64,000 nucleotides of DNA. Source: Anaerolineaceae bacterium. Its GTDB lineage: Bacteria; Chloroflexota; Anaerolineae; Anaerolineales; Anaerolineaceae. Position numbers and translations under genes: made by a program. The first letter of the stretch is position 1, and every line of letters begins with the position of its first letter. Shown in pieces: positions 17,551-26,358 of the stretch. The stretch covers positions 1 to 64,000 of the forward strand of contig JAENZI010000001.1 in NCBI GenBank assembly GCA_016841365.1. Reading direction: 5' to 3'. The notes beneath the pieces were generated by a model, which did no database searches, was not told the origin of the DNA, and saw only the letters and a list, made by a program, of their open reading frames with translations.

Positions 17551-17961
17551 TTATTCTTCCCGCTGGTCTTCCGCGGGTTCAAATTTCAATGATACAGAAT
17601 TGATGCAATAGCGCAGCCCGGTCGGTTTGGGGCCGTCTTTGAAAACGTGACCTAAATGCGCATCACAGCGTGCACAGGCAATCTCTGTACGGTGCATACC
17701 GTAACTGTTGTCTTGATGATACTCAATATGGGATTCATCCACCGGTTGGAAGAAACTGGGCCAACCTGTCCCTGAAGTGAACTTATGCTCGGCTGAAAAA
17801 ATCGGCAAATCGCAGCAGACGCAGCGGTAAATGCCGGGTTGTTTATGGTCGTAAAACGCGCCGCAGAAGGGTGGTTCGGTGCCTTTTCGGCGGGTGACTT
17901 CGTATTGTTCTTTTGTAAGCTGTTCGCGCCACTCTTGATCTGACTTATGAATTTTTTCCAT
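17551..17961 (-). CDS. msrB: peptide-methionine (R)-S-oxide reductase
   Basis: 136 residues, complete single-domain MsrB. Motifs: [20 protein letters not shown]-like entry, two zinc CxxC pairs (CVCC and CARC), [28 protein letters not shown] and the catalytic Cys in [11 protein letters not shown]. It reduces methionine-R-sulfoxide in proteins using thioredoxin. RBS AAAGGAG lies about 9 nt before ATG. Monocistronic. Confidence 0.96.
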   Translation of the reverse strand: MEKIHKSDQEWREQLTKEQYEVTRRKGTEPPFCGAFYDHKQPGIYRCVCCDLPIFSAEHKFTSGTGWPSFFQPVDESHIEYHQDNSYGMHRTEIACARCDAHLGHVFKDGPKPTGLRYCINSVSLKFEPAEDQREE

Positions 17962-18055
17962 TTAGAATTTCTCCTTTGTGTTACCCGCTAATAATACCAC
18001 AAATTAGATAAATTTTGTATTAAAGGGGAAATACTCGAAATATTGATTAAAGAAA

Positions 18056-18085
18056 AAGAGGACCTTTTGATTGTTGGGTCCTCTT
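18056..18085 (-). terminator. terminator of the GDSL hydrolase gene
   Basis: AAGAGGACC (18056-18064) pairs with GGTCCTCTT (18077-18085). On the minus strand the tail is TTTCTTTAAT. It lies about 80 nt after the stop codon. Confidence 0.75.
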
Positions 18086-18162
18086 GTGCTAATTTAATTC
18101 GATTTGATTTACACAAATCACGAGGAATGGAAAAGGATTTTTGCCGAGTTCAATATGCAGGA

Positions 18163-18801
18163 CTACAGGCGATAGCCGCAAGTGCGCAGAATGGTCAACG
18201 CGATCAGCATATGACCCTCTTCGGTAGGGTGCACGCGGTCAGAGGTCCAGTACCCGGCGGGTTTGGAGAGCATCGCCCAATCGAAAGCCGGCTGCAGATG
18301 GATCACTGGCAGTTCAAATTCCTGCCCCAGATGATCGATCGCTGCCTGGTATTGGCTAAGTTTTTTCCTGAAAGGGTCGTCGCTATTTGTCTCTGCTAAA
18401 AACGGGCTGATCAGGCGGATTTGGGCGTGGGTATTGGTGGATGCGCCTTTGAGGAGTTGCCGGTAAATATTTTCAAATTCCGGCAATGCTACGGCTTCTT
18501 CCCGATCACCATCAAAATAGCGCCAGACATCGTTGACGCCGATGAAAATGAACAGCCAATCGGGGTCCAAATCTAAAACATCGGGCTTCCAGCGTGCTTT
18601 GAGGCTGGTGACGCGATCACCGCTGATCCCTTTATTGAGAATCTTGAGCTGCAATTCAGGATAGCCTGCCTGGAGAAGTTGGTGGACAATGCGCACATAT
18701 CCGTTTCCAAGGGGTTCATCAGGCGGTGTTTGCCGTCCACAATCGGTGATGCTATCCCCGATGAATTCTATGGTTTGTTTGGCTTTGAAAATAAGCGTCA
18801 T
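18163..18801 (-). CDS. SGNH/GDSL-type esterase or lipase
   Basis: 212 residues with all four SGNH blocks: IEFIGDSITDCGR (block I, Ser), DRVTSLKARW (block II Gly region), FIFIGVNDVWR (block III, Asn) and DRVHPTEEGH (block V, Asp and His). No signal peptide, so cytoplasmic. Substrate could be an acyl ester of a sugar or lipid. RBS AAAGGAG precedes ATG. Divergent from the flippase gene by about 110 bp and followed by its own terminator. Confidence 0.92.
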   Translation of the reverse strand: MTLIFKAKQTIEFIGDSITDCGRQTPPDEPLGNGYVRIVHQLLQAGYPELQLKILNKGISGDRVTSLKARWKPDVLDLDPDWLFIFIGVNDVWRYFDGDREEAVALPEFENIYRQLLKGASTNTHAQIRLISPFLAETNSDDPFRKKLSQYQAAIDHLGQEFELPVIHLQPAFDWAMLSKPAGYWTSDRVHPTEEGHMLIALTILRTCGYRL

Positions 18802-18904
18802 TTTTTCTCCTTTCTGTCAGGCATCCTTTTTTGCTGTTTGTTTACTTATTATCTCATATATTTTAACTGCTGAAGAATGAGTAAAAGGCAGGTTGTTTCC
18901 GGTT

Positions 18905-18910
18905 TATAAT
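18905..18910 (+). promoter_or_regulatory. -10 box of the flippase gene
   Basis: TATAAT overlaps the first in-frame ATG (18909) and lies 4 nt before the second ATG (18915). No Shine-Dalgarno is present. This favours a near-leaderless mRNA starting translation at 18915. Confidence 0.45.
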
Positions 18911-18914
18911 GGTG

Positions 18915-20255
18915 ATGGCAGTATACGAAAATATTGAATTTAAGCGATTCATTACTGGGTTAGATTTGAAAACTGAATTGGGACAAAGCATTAGGGATGT
19001 TTTCTCAGACCTTGGTCGGGGCGGGGTCTGGGCTGCTGCCGATCAGGGTGTGATTTCCCTATCAAATTTTACGGCTTCGGTACTATTGGCTGTGATGGTC
19101 TCTCCTGAGGAATTGGGGAAGTATTTAATCGGTTTTCTGTTGCTTTATTTTATCAGGGCGATTCAAAACGGAGTTATCATCCAACCGCTGAACACAATTG
19201 GTGCAGCAAAACCAGATGAAGAATTTAGATCATTTTTCACTGCCACATTTTTCCATCAACTCATCTTCTCCTTACTATTTGCCGGCATCGTTCTTATTAT
19301 TCGTTTTGTTTCGCCACGTTTAATTGAAGCAGGATTTTCGGAAATTCTGCTGGGGTTGAGTTTGTGTTTTTTTACCTGGCCGCTGCAGGAATTCTTCAGG
19401 CGAGGTTCTTATGCACGCGGCAAGGTGAGCTTGGCTTTTTGGGTCAGTCTGTCTGCAAATCTAATCAGGCTGAGCATCATTGTTGTGGGCTCGAGGCTGG
19501 GCGGGATCAGGGGACTTTCTGGACTGATGGCGATCGGATGGGGGTCGTTATTGGCAGGGATCATTGGGGCGTGGTTTGCTCGCAAGTGGTTCACAAGCCG
19601 AGATGTTGAAATAGTTGAGACTTTTCGTGAAAACTGGCGATTTGGACGGTGGATTGTGGGTGCCAGCCTTGCGGATTGGGTCGTGGTTGATCTATACCCC
19701 ATCATGATGGGATGGATGATCAGCCTTTCAGCCACCGGTGTTTACCAAGCGCTTCAAAACCTGGTCGCGCCGATCCATGTGTTGCTGCGTGCGATCGATA
19801 CCTTTATGACACCTGGCTTAGCTAAGGCATATGATAGATTTGGGTTGGTTCGAGTCAACCAGAAACTCAAAGGATTATTCTTGCTGGCAGGCATCCCGAT
19901 TATCATTTTATTGGGTTTGGTGCTGCTGTTTGCTCCCCAGCTTTTATTTTTGCTCAAAGGTGAAACCTATCTGCCTTATGCAGATGGGATTTACTTGATG
20001 GCTGGATTTTATTTTTTCTTGTATGTGCATCGCATTTTGCAGATGGGATTTCGTACAGTTCGGCAAGGAAAGCCGATTTTTTGGGCAAACTTGCTGGCAA
20101 TTCTCAGTATGATTGCGGGTGGGTTGTGGTTGATTAATCGCTGGGGCATTTACGGAGCTATTGGCGGGCAGGCGTTAAACGCGTTTATTCTCAGCTGTGT
20201 TTTGTTCATTGCGTGGCGTAAGCTGATCCGTGGACAAGCTAAGGAAACACCTTGA
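18915..20255 (+). CDS. polysaccharide flippase (Wzx/MATE-like, oligosaccharide flippase family)
   Basis: 446 residues with about 12 membrane segments and the general layout of Wzx-type flippases: conserved N-terminal segment GRGGVWAAADQGVISLSNF, and WASLADWV/DLYPIMMGWM in the middle. It should move lipid-linked sugar units across the membrane. The start at 18915 is preferred over 18909 because the latter lies within the -10 box. Convergent with the sugar transferase gene (36 bp apart, no terminator seen). With the transferase and the LCP protein it forms a small surface-polysaccharide set that lacks glycosyltransferases and a polymerase in this window. Confidence 0.8.
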   Translation: MAVYENIEFKRFITGLDLKTELGQSIRDVFSDLGRGGVWAAADQGVISLSNFTASVLLAVMVSPEELGKYLIGFLLLYFIRAIQNGVIIQPLNTIGAAKPDEEFRSFFTATFFHQLIFSLLFAGIVLIIRFVSPRLIEAGFSEILLGLSLCFFTWPLQEFFRRGSYARGKVSLAFWVSLSANLIRLSIIVVGSRLGGIRGLSGLMAIGWGSLLAGIIGAWFARKWFTSRDVEIVETFRENWRFGRWIVGASLADWVVVDLYPIMMGWMISLSATGVYQALQNLVAPIHVLLRAIDTFMTPGLAKAYDRFGLVRVNQKLKGLFLLAGIPIIILLGLVLLFAPQLLFLLKGETYLPYADGIYLMAGFYFFLYVHRILQMGFRTVRQGKPIFWANLLAILSMIAGGLWLINRWGIYGAIGGQALNAFILSCVLFIAWRKLIRGQAKETP

Positions 20256-20291
20256 AAATTACAAGTTATAAATATGGGCTGAGGAAAAAGA

Positions 20292-21392
20292 TCAGGATTC
20301 TGGTTTTGTAAAGTTTAACCAACGCCTGATGACCAATTCAGGCTCGGGGTGGGACCGCCAGCGCAGGGCAAAAACAAGATAGAAGGCGGCACACACCAAT
20401 CTGAGGTCAAGCCACAGATTTGCTTTTTGGATATATAGAAGATCCCAAGATAATTTTTCCCGTGGTGTAATGTCGTAGGTATCCACGACCTGTGCCAAAC
20501 CGGCTAAACCTGGCCTGACGCTGTGCCTGGCTGCGAATTGAGGCAGCGTTTCAAGATATTTGTGCACCAATACGGTGCGCTGAGGGCGGGGACCAACATA
20601 ACTCATATCACCCAGCAGGATATTGATCAACTGGGGGACCTCGTCCAGGGCGGTTTTTCGCAAGACACTCCCAAATGAAAGCTGGCGCGCGTCTTTTTCA
20701 TAACCTGAAATGGGGCCGGTATCTTTTTCAGCGTTGATGACCATTGATCTGAATTTGAGCTGCTTAAAATTGATGCCGTTGCGTCCAACTGAATTTTTAA
20801 CAAAAAGAATTGGTCCGGGGTCTTCCCACCAGATCAGAACACTGACTATGATCCAAATAGGTATTGAAAGTATCAAAGAAATGAATGCACACACGATGTC
20901 GCATAACCTTTTACACGCTGGCATTCTGACCTTCGGTCCCATGTGAAGTTGATGCACATCAAAAACCTGTTTTTTTATTTCTGGTGAAGGTGGGGCGTTA
21001 TTTTCAGCCCAGCCCAGCGTGATATTTGCAGCAATAAAACTCCCTAAGAAGCCTCCCGCTGCTGAAAAAAGCAAGGCACTTAATACGCCACATGTTGGTT
21101 GATTTATGAAAAGGAGTGTTGCTTGGATACTTCCTATCGCAAGGGTGATAAAAAATGCAAGACGGTAATATACTGTTTTTGATTGGTAAGTATGATTGAG
21201 TAGCCTAACAATCGAAAAACTCAACAGGGTGAATATTAGAAAATTTGCCCAATTTATCACCGGGTCATTTATTGATTCGAGCGTTGGCTGAAAACTTGTG
21301 ACCCCAATCCACAAGATTGAGGTCAGGATTAATATCAACGCCAATAGCCAGGCAGCGGTTTTAATATTTCTGCTTTTCATGCCTGGTTTCAT
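20292..21392 (-). CDS. initiating sugar-phosphate transferase (undecaprenyl-phosphate PGT family)
   Basis: 366 residues. Four N-terminal membrane helices (about 12-125) are followed by a membrane re-entrant helix and the bacterial sugar-transferase domain (about 160-350). Diagnostic segments: KRLCDIVCAF, FVKNSVGRNG, KFRSMVINAE, LRKTALDEVPQLINIL (Asp-Glu catalytic pair), GDMSYVGPRP and SVRPGLAGLAQV. It transfers a sugar-1-phosphate to undecaprenyl phosphate, starting glycan synthesis. Which sugar cannot be read. The shape is WcaJ/WbaP-like, with a shortened N-terminal region lacking the Rossmann-like domain. Confidence 0.9.
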   Translation of the reverse strand: MKPGMKSRNIKTAAWLLALILILTSILWIGVTSFQPTLESINDPVINWANFLIFTLLSFSIVRLLNHTYQSKTVYYRLAFFITLAIGSIQATLLFINQPTCGVLSALLFSAAGGFLGSFIAANITLGWAENNAPPSPEIKKQVFDVHQLHMGPKVRMPACKRLCDIVCAFISLILSIPIWIIVSVLIWWEDPGPILFVKNSVGRNGINFKQLKFRSMVINAEKDTGPISGYEKDARQLSFGSVLRKTALDEVPQLINILLGDMSYVGPRPQRTVLVHKYLETLPQFAARHSVRPGLAGLAQVVDTYDITPREKLSWDLLYIQKANLWLDLRLVCAAFYLVFALRWRSHPEPELVIRRWLNFTKPES

Positions 21393-21616
21393 AGATTGGT
21401 ATTTTTCCTCAATTTGGATGATGGGAGATTATGATTCATTTTTCGGCTATTGATAAATTATACATCTAAAATTTAACCAAAAATTTAGAATCTCAAGAGC
21501 TCTTTAGCTTACAAATGCATCAAATCAGGACATTTAATTTGGAAATGTGAAGAGAGTATAATAGTTTCATCAGTGCGAGATTTATTTCCGCAGCAACTTT
21601 TGTCCAGGTATGACTT

Positions 21617-22723
21617 ATGAAAAAAGTATTTCCAATTGTTGTGATATTGGTCGTCTTTCTGATCCTTCTGAGTGCCGCGATATTTCTGATTGTCAACTGG
21701 AATAAGCCTCTTGGTGTTTCACTTGAAATGCCGACTCCGACATTTGCGTTAGAGGACACAAAAGCCTCATCAGAAACCATATATGGTGCGCCTTCATCAT
21801 CAATCTCACAATCAACGGAGCAGGTTCCGCCTGAGACCTTTTGCGGCGGTCCTCCGCTAATGTATATTTTGGCTATCGGCGCGGATAACGAAACCAACGA
21901 TTATACCTATGGCCTGGCTGATGCTATTCGAATTGCCAGGGTGGATTTTGTGACGCCCAAAGTCACCATTCTAACCATTCCTCGTGATTTGTGGGTAGAA
22001 CTCCCCGACATCAAACCCAAATTTGCCAGCACGCTTTCTCATGGCAAACTAAACCAGGCATATTTTTATGGCGGCCCGGGCATGGGTTATTATGAAGGCC
22101 CAGGCGGCGGACCAGGTTTGTTGGCGCGCACATTGGCTCATAATTACGGGATTTCTGTTGACCATTACGCAGCGGTCAATATGGTTGCCTTTGAGAACAT
22201 TATCGATGCAATTGGCGGGATTGATCTCTACCTTGATCAACCGTGGGATGGGACACCGATTGATGAAAACACTGAGGATATGGGCTATTTCCCGGCTGGC
22301 CAGCATCATATGTCTGGAGAAGAAGCACTGCGATTTGCGCGTATTCGAAAACGATACAGTACGATTGTTCGTTCTGATAATCAGAATTTGGTGATGTGTG
22401 CAGTGATGGATAAGGTTCTCAAACCAGCAATTTTTAAACGCATCCCTCGGATGATTGATTCACTGATTGGGGAAATCCACACAGATCTGACGCCTTCACA
22501 AATAAGTCAATTGGCATGCCTTTTACCAAACCTAAATGCTGACAACCTTCATTTCATCCGCTTTCCTGATGAGATGCTCGTGCCCGGCAGGGTGTACGAC
22601 CCAAACTTAGGGAATACTACATTTGTGTTTGATGTGCCGCCTGAAATCATCCGTGCTTATGTGACTGATTTTATGAATGACGATATCCCGCTTGAGAGCG
22701 GAAACGGAATGACCTGCCCCTGA
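21617..22723 (+). CDS. LytR-CpsA-Psr (LCP) family glycopolymer ligase
   Basis: 368 residues. One N-terminal membrane anchor (about 5-27), a short extracytoplasmic linker, then the LCP domain from about 88: DAIRIARVDFVTPKVTILTIP-type segment with IPRDLWVELP, LNQAYFYGGPG, DHYAAVNMVAFENIIDAIGGID and the Arg-rich RKRYSTIVRSDNQNLVM. Conserved Asp and Arg residues for pyrophosphate-lipid binding are present. It attaches lipid-linked glycopolymers to the cell wall or to proteins. A TATAAT at 21557-21562 gives a leader of about 50 nt. Next to the flippase and the initiating transferase, it fits a surface glycan pathway. Confidence 0.9.
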   Translation: MKKVFPIVVILVVFLILLSAAIFLIVNWNKPLGVSLEMPTPTFALEDTKASSETIYGAPSSSISQSTEQVPPETFCGGPPLMYILAIGADNETNDYTYGLADAIRIARVDFVTPKVTILTIPRDLWVELPDIKPKFASTLSHGKLNQAYFYGGPGMGYYEGPGGGPGLLARTLAHNYGISVDHYAAVNMVAFENIIDAIGGIDLYLDQPWDGTPIDENTEDMGYFPAGQHHMSGEEALRFARIRKRYSTIVRSDNQNLVMCAVMDKVLKPAIFKRIPRMIDSLIGEIHTDLTPSQISQLACLLPNLNADNLHFIRFPDEMLVPGRVYDPNLGNTTFVFDVPPEIIRAYVTDFMNDDIPLESGNGMTCP

Positions 22724-22833
22724 CATTGGCTCAAAAAGCATATCGTCTTGTGTAGATTCCATTCTTGGTGTTTATAGAAGGTGACGAATGTCATATTGAC
22801 GTAAACTCTCTCTCAAAATATGATTTGGTTTAA

Positions 22834-22858
22834 ATATATGCAGAGAAAGATATATATT
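22834..22858. promoter_or_regulatory. ArsR operator O1 with arsR -10
   Basis: ATATATGCA, six purines, then GATATATATT. The same arrangement recurs at 23210-23234. A TATATT -10-like hexamer (22853-22858) lies inside it, 5 nt before the arsR ATG, so a bound repressor would cover the promoter. arsR has no Shine-Dalgarno. Confidence 0.6.
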
Positions 22859-22863
22859 GAAAA

Positions 22864-23187
22864 ATGAATACTAAAAAATTTCAAAAAACGGCTGATTTGT
22901 TTCAGATGCTTTCACATCCCGTCCGGCTGCAAATGATGGATGAATTGCGCAAGCGGGAAGCTTGTGTGTGCCATTTGCAAGCCGTAACCGGAAGACCCCA
23001 GGCTTATATCTCTCAACAACTTCGTATTTTGCGTGATGCCGATCTGGTTGTGGATGAAAAGGATGGACAGAATGTTTTCTATCACCTGCGGAGCGAGGCG
23101 GTTAGAATGCTGCTGCAAGAGTTGCTGGGGGATGCGGACGTACCAAGCCATCCAAAGGACTGCACCTGCCCATTTTGCTCCAGTTAA
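22864..23187 (+). CDS. ArsR/SmtB family metal(loid)-responsive repressor
   Basis: 107 residues, winged helix with LSHPVRLQMMDELRKREACVCHL and RPQAYISQQLRILRDADLV. The CxC pair C34/C36 in the alpha-3 helix is the ArsR-type metal(loid) site ELCVCDL; extra cysteines at the C terminus (C100, C102, C105) may be a second site. It likely derepresses the downstream permease operon in response to arsenite, antimonite or a similar thiophilic ion. No RBS, -10 box 5 nt upstream: probably leaderless. 55 bp to the permease start, in which the second operator copy lies. Confidence 0.93.
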   Translation: MNTKKFQKTADLFQMLSHPVRLQMMDELRKREACVCHLQAVTGRPQAYISQQLRILRDADLVVDEKDGQNVFYHLRSEAVRMLLQELLGDADVPSHPKDCTCPFCSS

Positions 23188-23209
23188 TTAGTTTCCTTTT
23201 TTTGCGTCG

Positions 23210-23234
23210 ATATATGCAAAAAAATATATATATG
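23210..23234. promoter_or_regulatory. ArsR operator O2 before the permease
   Basis: ATATATGCA, six A, then TATATATATG: same layout as the arsR operator at 22834. It overlaps the RBS region of the permease GTG (23243), so it could be a second promoter/operator or an internal block to transcription. Confidence 0.55.
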
Positions 23235-23242
23235 GAGATTGT

Positions 23243-24601
23243 GTGAACATTGTTGAATATTTACTGAATTTATTGCAGTCCGGTTTGGGCGGGCTGGCTG
23301 CTTATTTGGCAGCGCATGTGCTGTTGTGCTTACTGCCGGCTTTTTTCATTGCCGGTGCGCTGGCTGCCCTGCTCCCCAAAGAAGCCATCACACGTTATCT
23401 CGGCAGGGACGCCCCCAAGTGGATTTCCTATCCAGCCTCTGCGTTGGGTGGCTTTTTGCTGGCGGTTTGCTCCTGCACGATCATGCCTTTGTTTGCCAGC
23501 ATTTATAAAAAGGGCGCCGGTCTTGGCCCAGCCATCACCTTCTTATTCGTCGGGCCTGCGGTCAATATTCTGGCGATTTCTTTTACAGGTGTGCAAATCG
23601 GCTTGGATATTGCGTTGGCGCGCATTCTCCTATCCATCATTTTTGGTGTGGTAATCGGCTTGTTGATGGCCTGGTTCTTCCGCAAGGACGATGCAGCGCA
23701 TGCTGCTGAGGCTGCCAACAGCCAGATATTTTCGCAGAAGGCCAAGATCCCAACTCGAACCGTGGTTTTCTTCTTGCTCTTACTGGGGACTTTGCTGGCT
23801 GGTACGCTGCAGATTGAGCTTTTCAGGAATGTGTTTTACGAGTTTACAATTCCAGGGGGGTGGGCGGCTAATCTTCAAAATGGGTTGGATACCCTCATCC
23901 CGCCTAACCCTGGATTGGGTGTGGAGGGCGTCAGTGTCCACGGGTTGTTCCTGATTGGTTTGCTGGTGTTAATTGGGTTGACGGCAATTAAGGGGTTCAA
24001 GGCAATTTACGAGGGTTTTAACCCTTTCACCTATGTCACTTTGGGTTTGATCACATTGACGCTGGTAGTTGCATCCTTCGCCGTTACGACGGCTGACAAT
24101 GGCTTGATGGTTGGTCTGAATGGCCGCTTAGTGGCGGAAGTGCTGTTTTTAGGTGCGATCTGGTATTTAGGTGCACGTTACTTCAGCAACACCGAGCGTG
24201 AAGAATGGCTGTGGGAGACCTGGCGGTTTGTCAAACAGATCATCCCATTACTGCTGGTGGGTGTGTTTGTCGCTTCAATCGCCCGGGCGCTCATTCCAGC
24301 GGTTTGGATTCAAACCATCGCCGGCAGCAACACGGTCTGGGCGAACCTGGCAGGAGTGATCTTTGGCGTGTTCATGTACTTCCCCACGCTGGTTGAAGTG
24401 CCCGTCGCTCAGACTTTCTTGTCCCTGGGGATGCATCGCGGTCCATTGCTGGCTTATCTGCTGGCAGACCCGGAATTAAGTTTACAGTCGATCTTGATCA
24501 CAAATACGGTCATTGGAAAGAAGAAAACGGCTGTCTATGTGGTGCTGGTCGCGATCTTCAGCACCTTGGCAGGGTTGATATTTGGTTGGTTCATTCAATA
24601 A
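23243..24601 (+). CDS. DUF318/ArsP-type permease
   Basis: 452 residues starting at GTG 23243 (GGAG 5-6 nt upstream). About 8-10 membrane segments. The first half holds the family signature AVCSCTIMPLFASIYKKGAG (C76, C78), and the second half repeats the domain with FMYFPTLVEVPV. Family members (ArsP and relatives, UPF0718) export organoarsenicals or other thiol-reactive compounds. Located between the ArsR regulator and a thioredoxin-like protein (14-bp gap), a stable arrangement seen in other anaerobes. Exact substrate is unknown. Confidence 0.9.
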   Translation: MNIVEYLLNLLQSGLGGLAAYLAAHVLLCLLPAFFIAGALAALLPKEAITRYLGRDAPKWISYPASALGGFLLAVCSCTIMPLFASIYKKGAGLGPAITFLFVGPAVNILAISFTGVQIGLDIALARILLSIIFGVVIGLLMAWFFRKDDAAHAAEAANSQIFSQKAKIPTRTVVFFLLLLGTLLAGTLQIELFRNVFYEFTIPGGWAANLQNGLDTLIPPNPGLGVEGVSVHGLFLIGLLVLIGLTAIKGFKAIYEGFNPFTYVTLGLITLTLVVASFAVTTADNGLMVGLNGRLVAEVLFLGAIWYLGARYFSNTEREEWLWETWRFVKQIIPLLLVGVFVASIARALIPAVWIQTIAGSNTVWANLAGVIFGVFMYFPTLVEVPVAQTFLSLGMHRGPLLAYLLADPELSLQSILITNTVIGKKKTAVYVVLVAIFSTLAGLIFGWFIQ

Positions 24602-24615
24602 TAAGGAGTTAGAAC

Positions 24616-24858
24616 ATGGAAATTAAGATTTTAGGGGGCGGATGCCCCAATTGTGAACGGTTGGAAGCGGTGACGCGTAATGTGGTAGAAGCATTGGGGA
24701 TCGATGCAACATTCACCAAGGTCAAAGCAATGCCTGATATTATGGCTTATGATGTGATGTCCACCCCGGCGCTGGTGGTCAACGAGAAGGTGCTCTCCTC
24801 AGGCAGGATCCCAAGCAAAGACGAAATCAGGGGTTGGTTAGAAGATTTGGCGGGATAA
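24616..24858 (+). CDS. small thioredoxin-like protein with CPNC
   Basis: 80 residues. GGGCPNCERL gives C10-x-x-C13, and TPALVVNEKVLSSGRIP is the cis-Pro/conserved beta region of the MTH895/TM0996-like thioredoxins. RBS AAGGAG lies 8-9 nt before ATG. Third gene of the arsR operon; it probably reduces or shuttles the metal(loid) or maintains permease cysteines. Followed by a terminator. Confidence 0.92.
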   Translation: MEIKILGGGCPNCERLEAVTRNVVEALGIDATFTKVKAMPDIMAYDVMSTPALVVNEKVLSSGRIPSKDEIRGWLEDLAG

Positions 24859-24885
24859 ATTTCGCCGAAATAATTAATAATAAAT

Positions 24886-24909
24886 GGGTGCAGTCCATAA
24901 ACTGCACCC
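24886..24909 (-). terminator. terminator of the MFS gene
   Basis: GGGTGCAGT pairs with ACTGCACCC. On the minus strand the tail is ATTTATTATTAATT, so it serves the minus-strand MFS gene at 24952-26313. Confidence 0.65.
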
Positions 24910-24927
24910 AGCAAAGAATGCTTCTGG

Positions 24928-24960
24928 GTGCGCTCAAATTCGGAGCGCACTTTATGTTTC
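24928..24960 (+). terminator. terminator of the arsR-permease-thioredoxin operon
   Basis: GTGCGCTC (24928-24935) pairs with GAGCGCAC (24943-24950), followed on the + strand by TTTATGTTTC. It overlaps the last codons of the convergent MFS gene. Confidence 0.65.
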
Positions 24961-26313
24961 TGGGATCTCCTCGGACAATACTTGCTGTGGCTCTGCCTCA
25001 AACGCATCAGTGGGTGGCAGCGGGTCGTGAACCAACAGGAGGAAAAATACGGCGGCTAACCAGCGCCCGATGGCTGAGGTCACGGCTACACCCGGGAAGT
25101 CAATCTTAGCAATCAGAATGGATCCCAGGGCAGCACCGCCAGCCAATGACAGGGTGACAACGATTTGGTAAAAAGCGGAGAACCGGGCACGTTGTTTGAC
25201 AGGCGTATGGGTTAGCAGCGTGTTAAAATTGACCAGGTTATAAGCGCCCCAAAATAAACCGCTGATAGCTTCGATCAGAATGACCTGCCAGTATTGCCTG
25301 GCCCACAATCCCCATACCAATGGCACGAATGGAATCGCAAATAGGAAGATAATGGCGACGTTGCGATTGCTCCATCGGTCCGCTAACGAACCGATTCTGC
25401 GCTGCACCAGCAGATTGGCGATGGTGTTTGACACAGTGGCGACACCAATCATCGCGGCTGTGAAGTGCAGGGTGTCCACCATGAACACGGTGAAGAAAGG
25501 CCCTGAGACGTTGATCGAAAAATTCCAGATTGCCGTGAACACGCAAAACAGGATAAAGTGTTTTTGCCCCCTGAGGGACACGAAAATATCTTTGAAATTA
25601 CTTTGAATCTGGTGCAGGGTCTTATCCTCTGCCAGCGGGTCTTTGATGCGAGCAAAAAACGACATGGAAATGACACCCAAAACCGCTGCAAGGATAAAAG
25701 CGACCTGGTAGCCGAGCGGTTCACCAATCTGGGTGATCATCTGCCCGATCAGAAGGGCAGCAGCCATGCCGGCAACGCCCATGATAAAGTTGCGTGTGCC
25801 GAAATAGCGGCCGCGACCCTCAATGGGCACGATGTCGCCAGTGAGCGCCATCCAGCCGGGGAAGCCCAAGTTGTTAAAACCTTCCCGCAGCAGGGCAAAG
25901 CCTAAAATGATCCAGATCAGGAGATTTGTCCTGTGCAGAATGAACGGCAGCAACGCCATCAGCAGCAAGATCAGGCGGCTGCCCGAGGCTCCGAACAGCG
26001 TGATTTTCTTTCGTTCGCCGGTCCGTTCCACCAGCATGGCTGCGGGCAGCAATAGCAGGGCTGCAGTCAAGTTGCTTAATGAGCTGAGAAGACCGATCTG
26101 CTGGCGTGTAGCGCCTAATGACAAAATGTAGATTGTGATGTACGTCAGAACGATCTTGTCACTTGCGGCTGAAAATAAACCGTCATAAAAGAAATGGGTC
26201 AGGTTCTGGCGCGTTTGGGCAGGCAACTGGGCTGCCCATGCACCGCCCCAGGTGAAGCGCGTGAAATGGCGGCGGATTCTGGCAGATTGGAATTGAAGCT
26301 TAGAAAATTTCAT
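24952..26313 (-). CDS. MFS transporter
   Basis: 453 residues with about 12 membrane helices. The loop between helices 2 and 3 is LPAAMLVERTGERKKITL, the MFS D/E-R-x-G-R-(K/R) type, and LADRWSNRNV is its second-half counterpart. FLWGAYNLVNFNTLL resembles uncharacterised MFS members found next to metabolic genes. The substrate is unknown. It lies 45 bp after the c-di-AMP receptor-like gene on the same strand and is probably co-transcribed. Confidence 0.85.
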   Translation of the reverse strand: MKFSKLQFQSARIRRHFTRFTWGGAWAAQLPAQTRQNLTHFFYDGLFSAASDKIVLTYITIYILSLGATRQQIGLLSSLSNLTAALLLLPAAMLVERTGERKKITLFGASGSRLILLLMALLPFILHRTNLLIWIILGFALLREGFNNLGFPGWMALTGDIVPIEGRGRYFGTRNFIMGVAGMAAALLIGQMITQIGEPLGYQVAFILAAVLGVISMSFFARIKDPLAEDKTLHQIQSNFKDIFVSLRGQKHFILFCVFTAIWNFSINVSGPFFTVFMVDTLHFTAAMIGVATVSNTIANLLVQRRIGSLADRWSNRNVAIIFLFAIPFVPLVWGLWARQYWQVILIEAISGLFWGAYNLVNFNTLLTHTPVKQRARFSAFYQIVVTLSLAGGAALGSILIAKIDFPGVAVTSAIGRWLAAVFFLLLVHDPLPPTDAFEAEPQQVLSEEIPET

Positions 26314-26358
26314 CGCGGATATCCCGGTCGGAAAACACCTAAACGGTCATGTTTTTGG

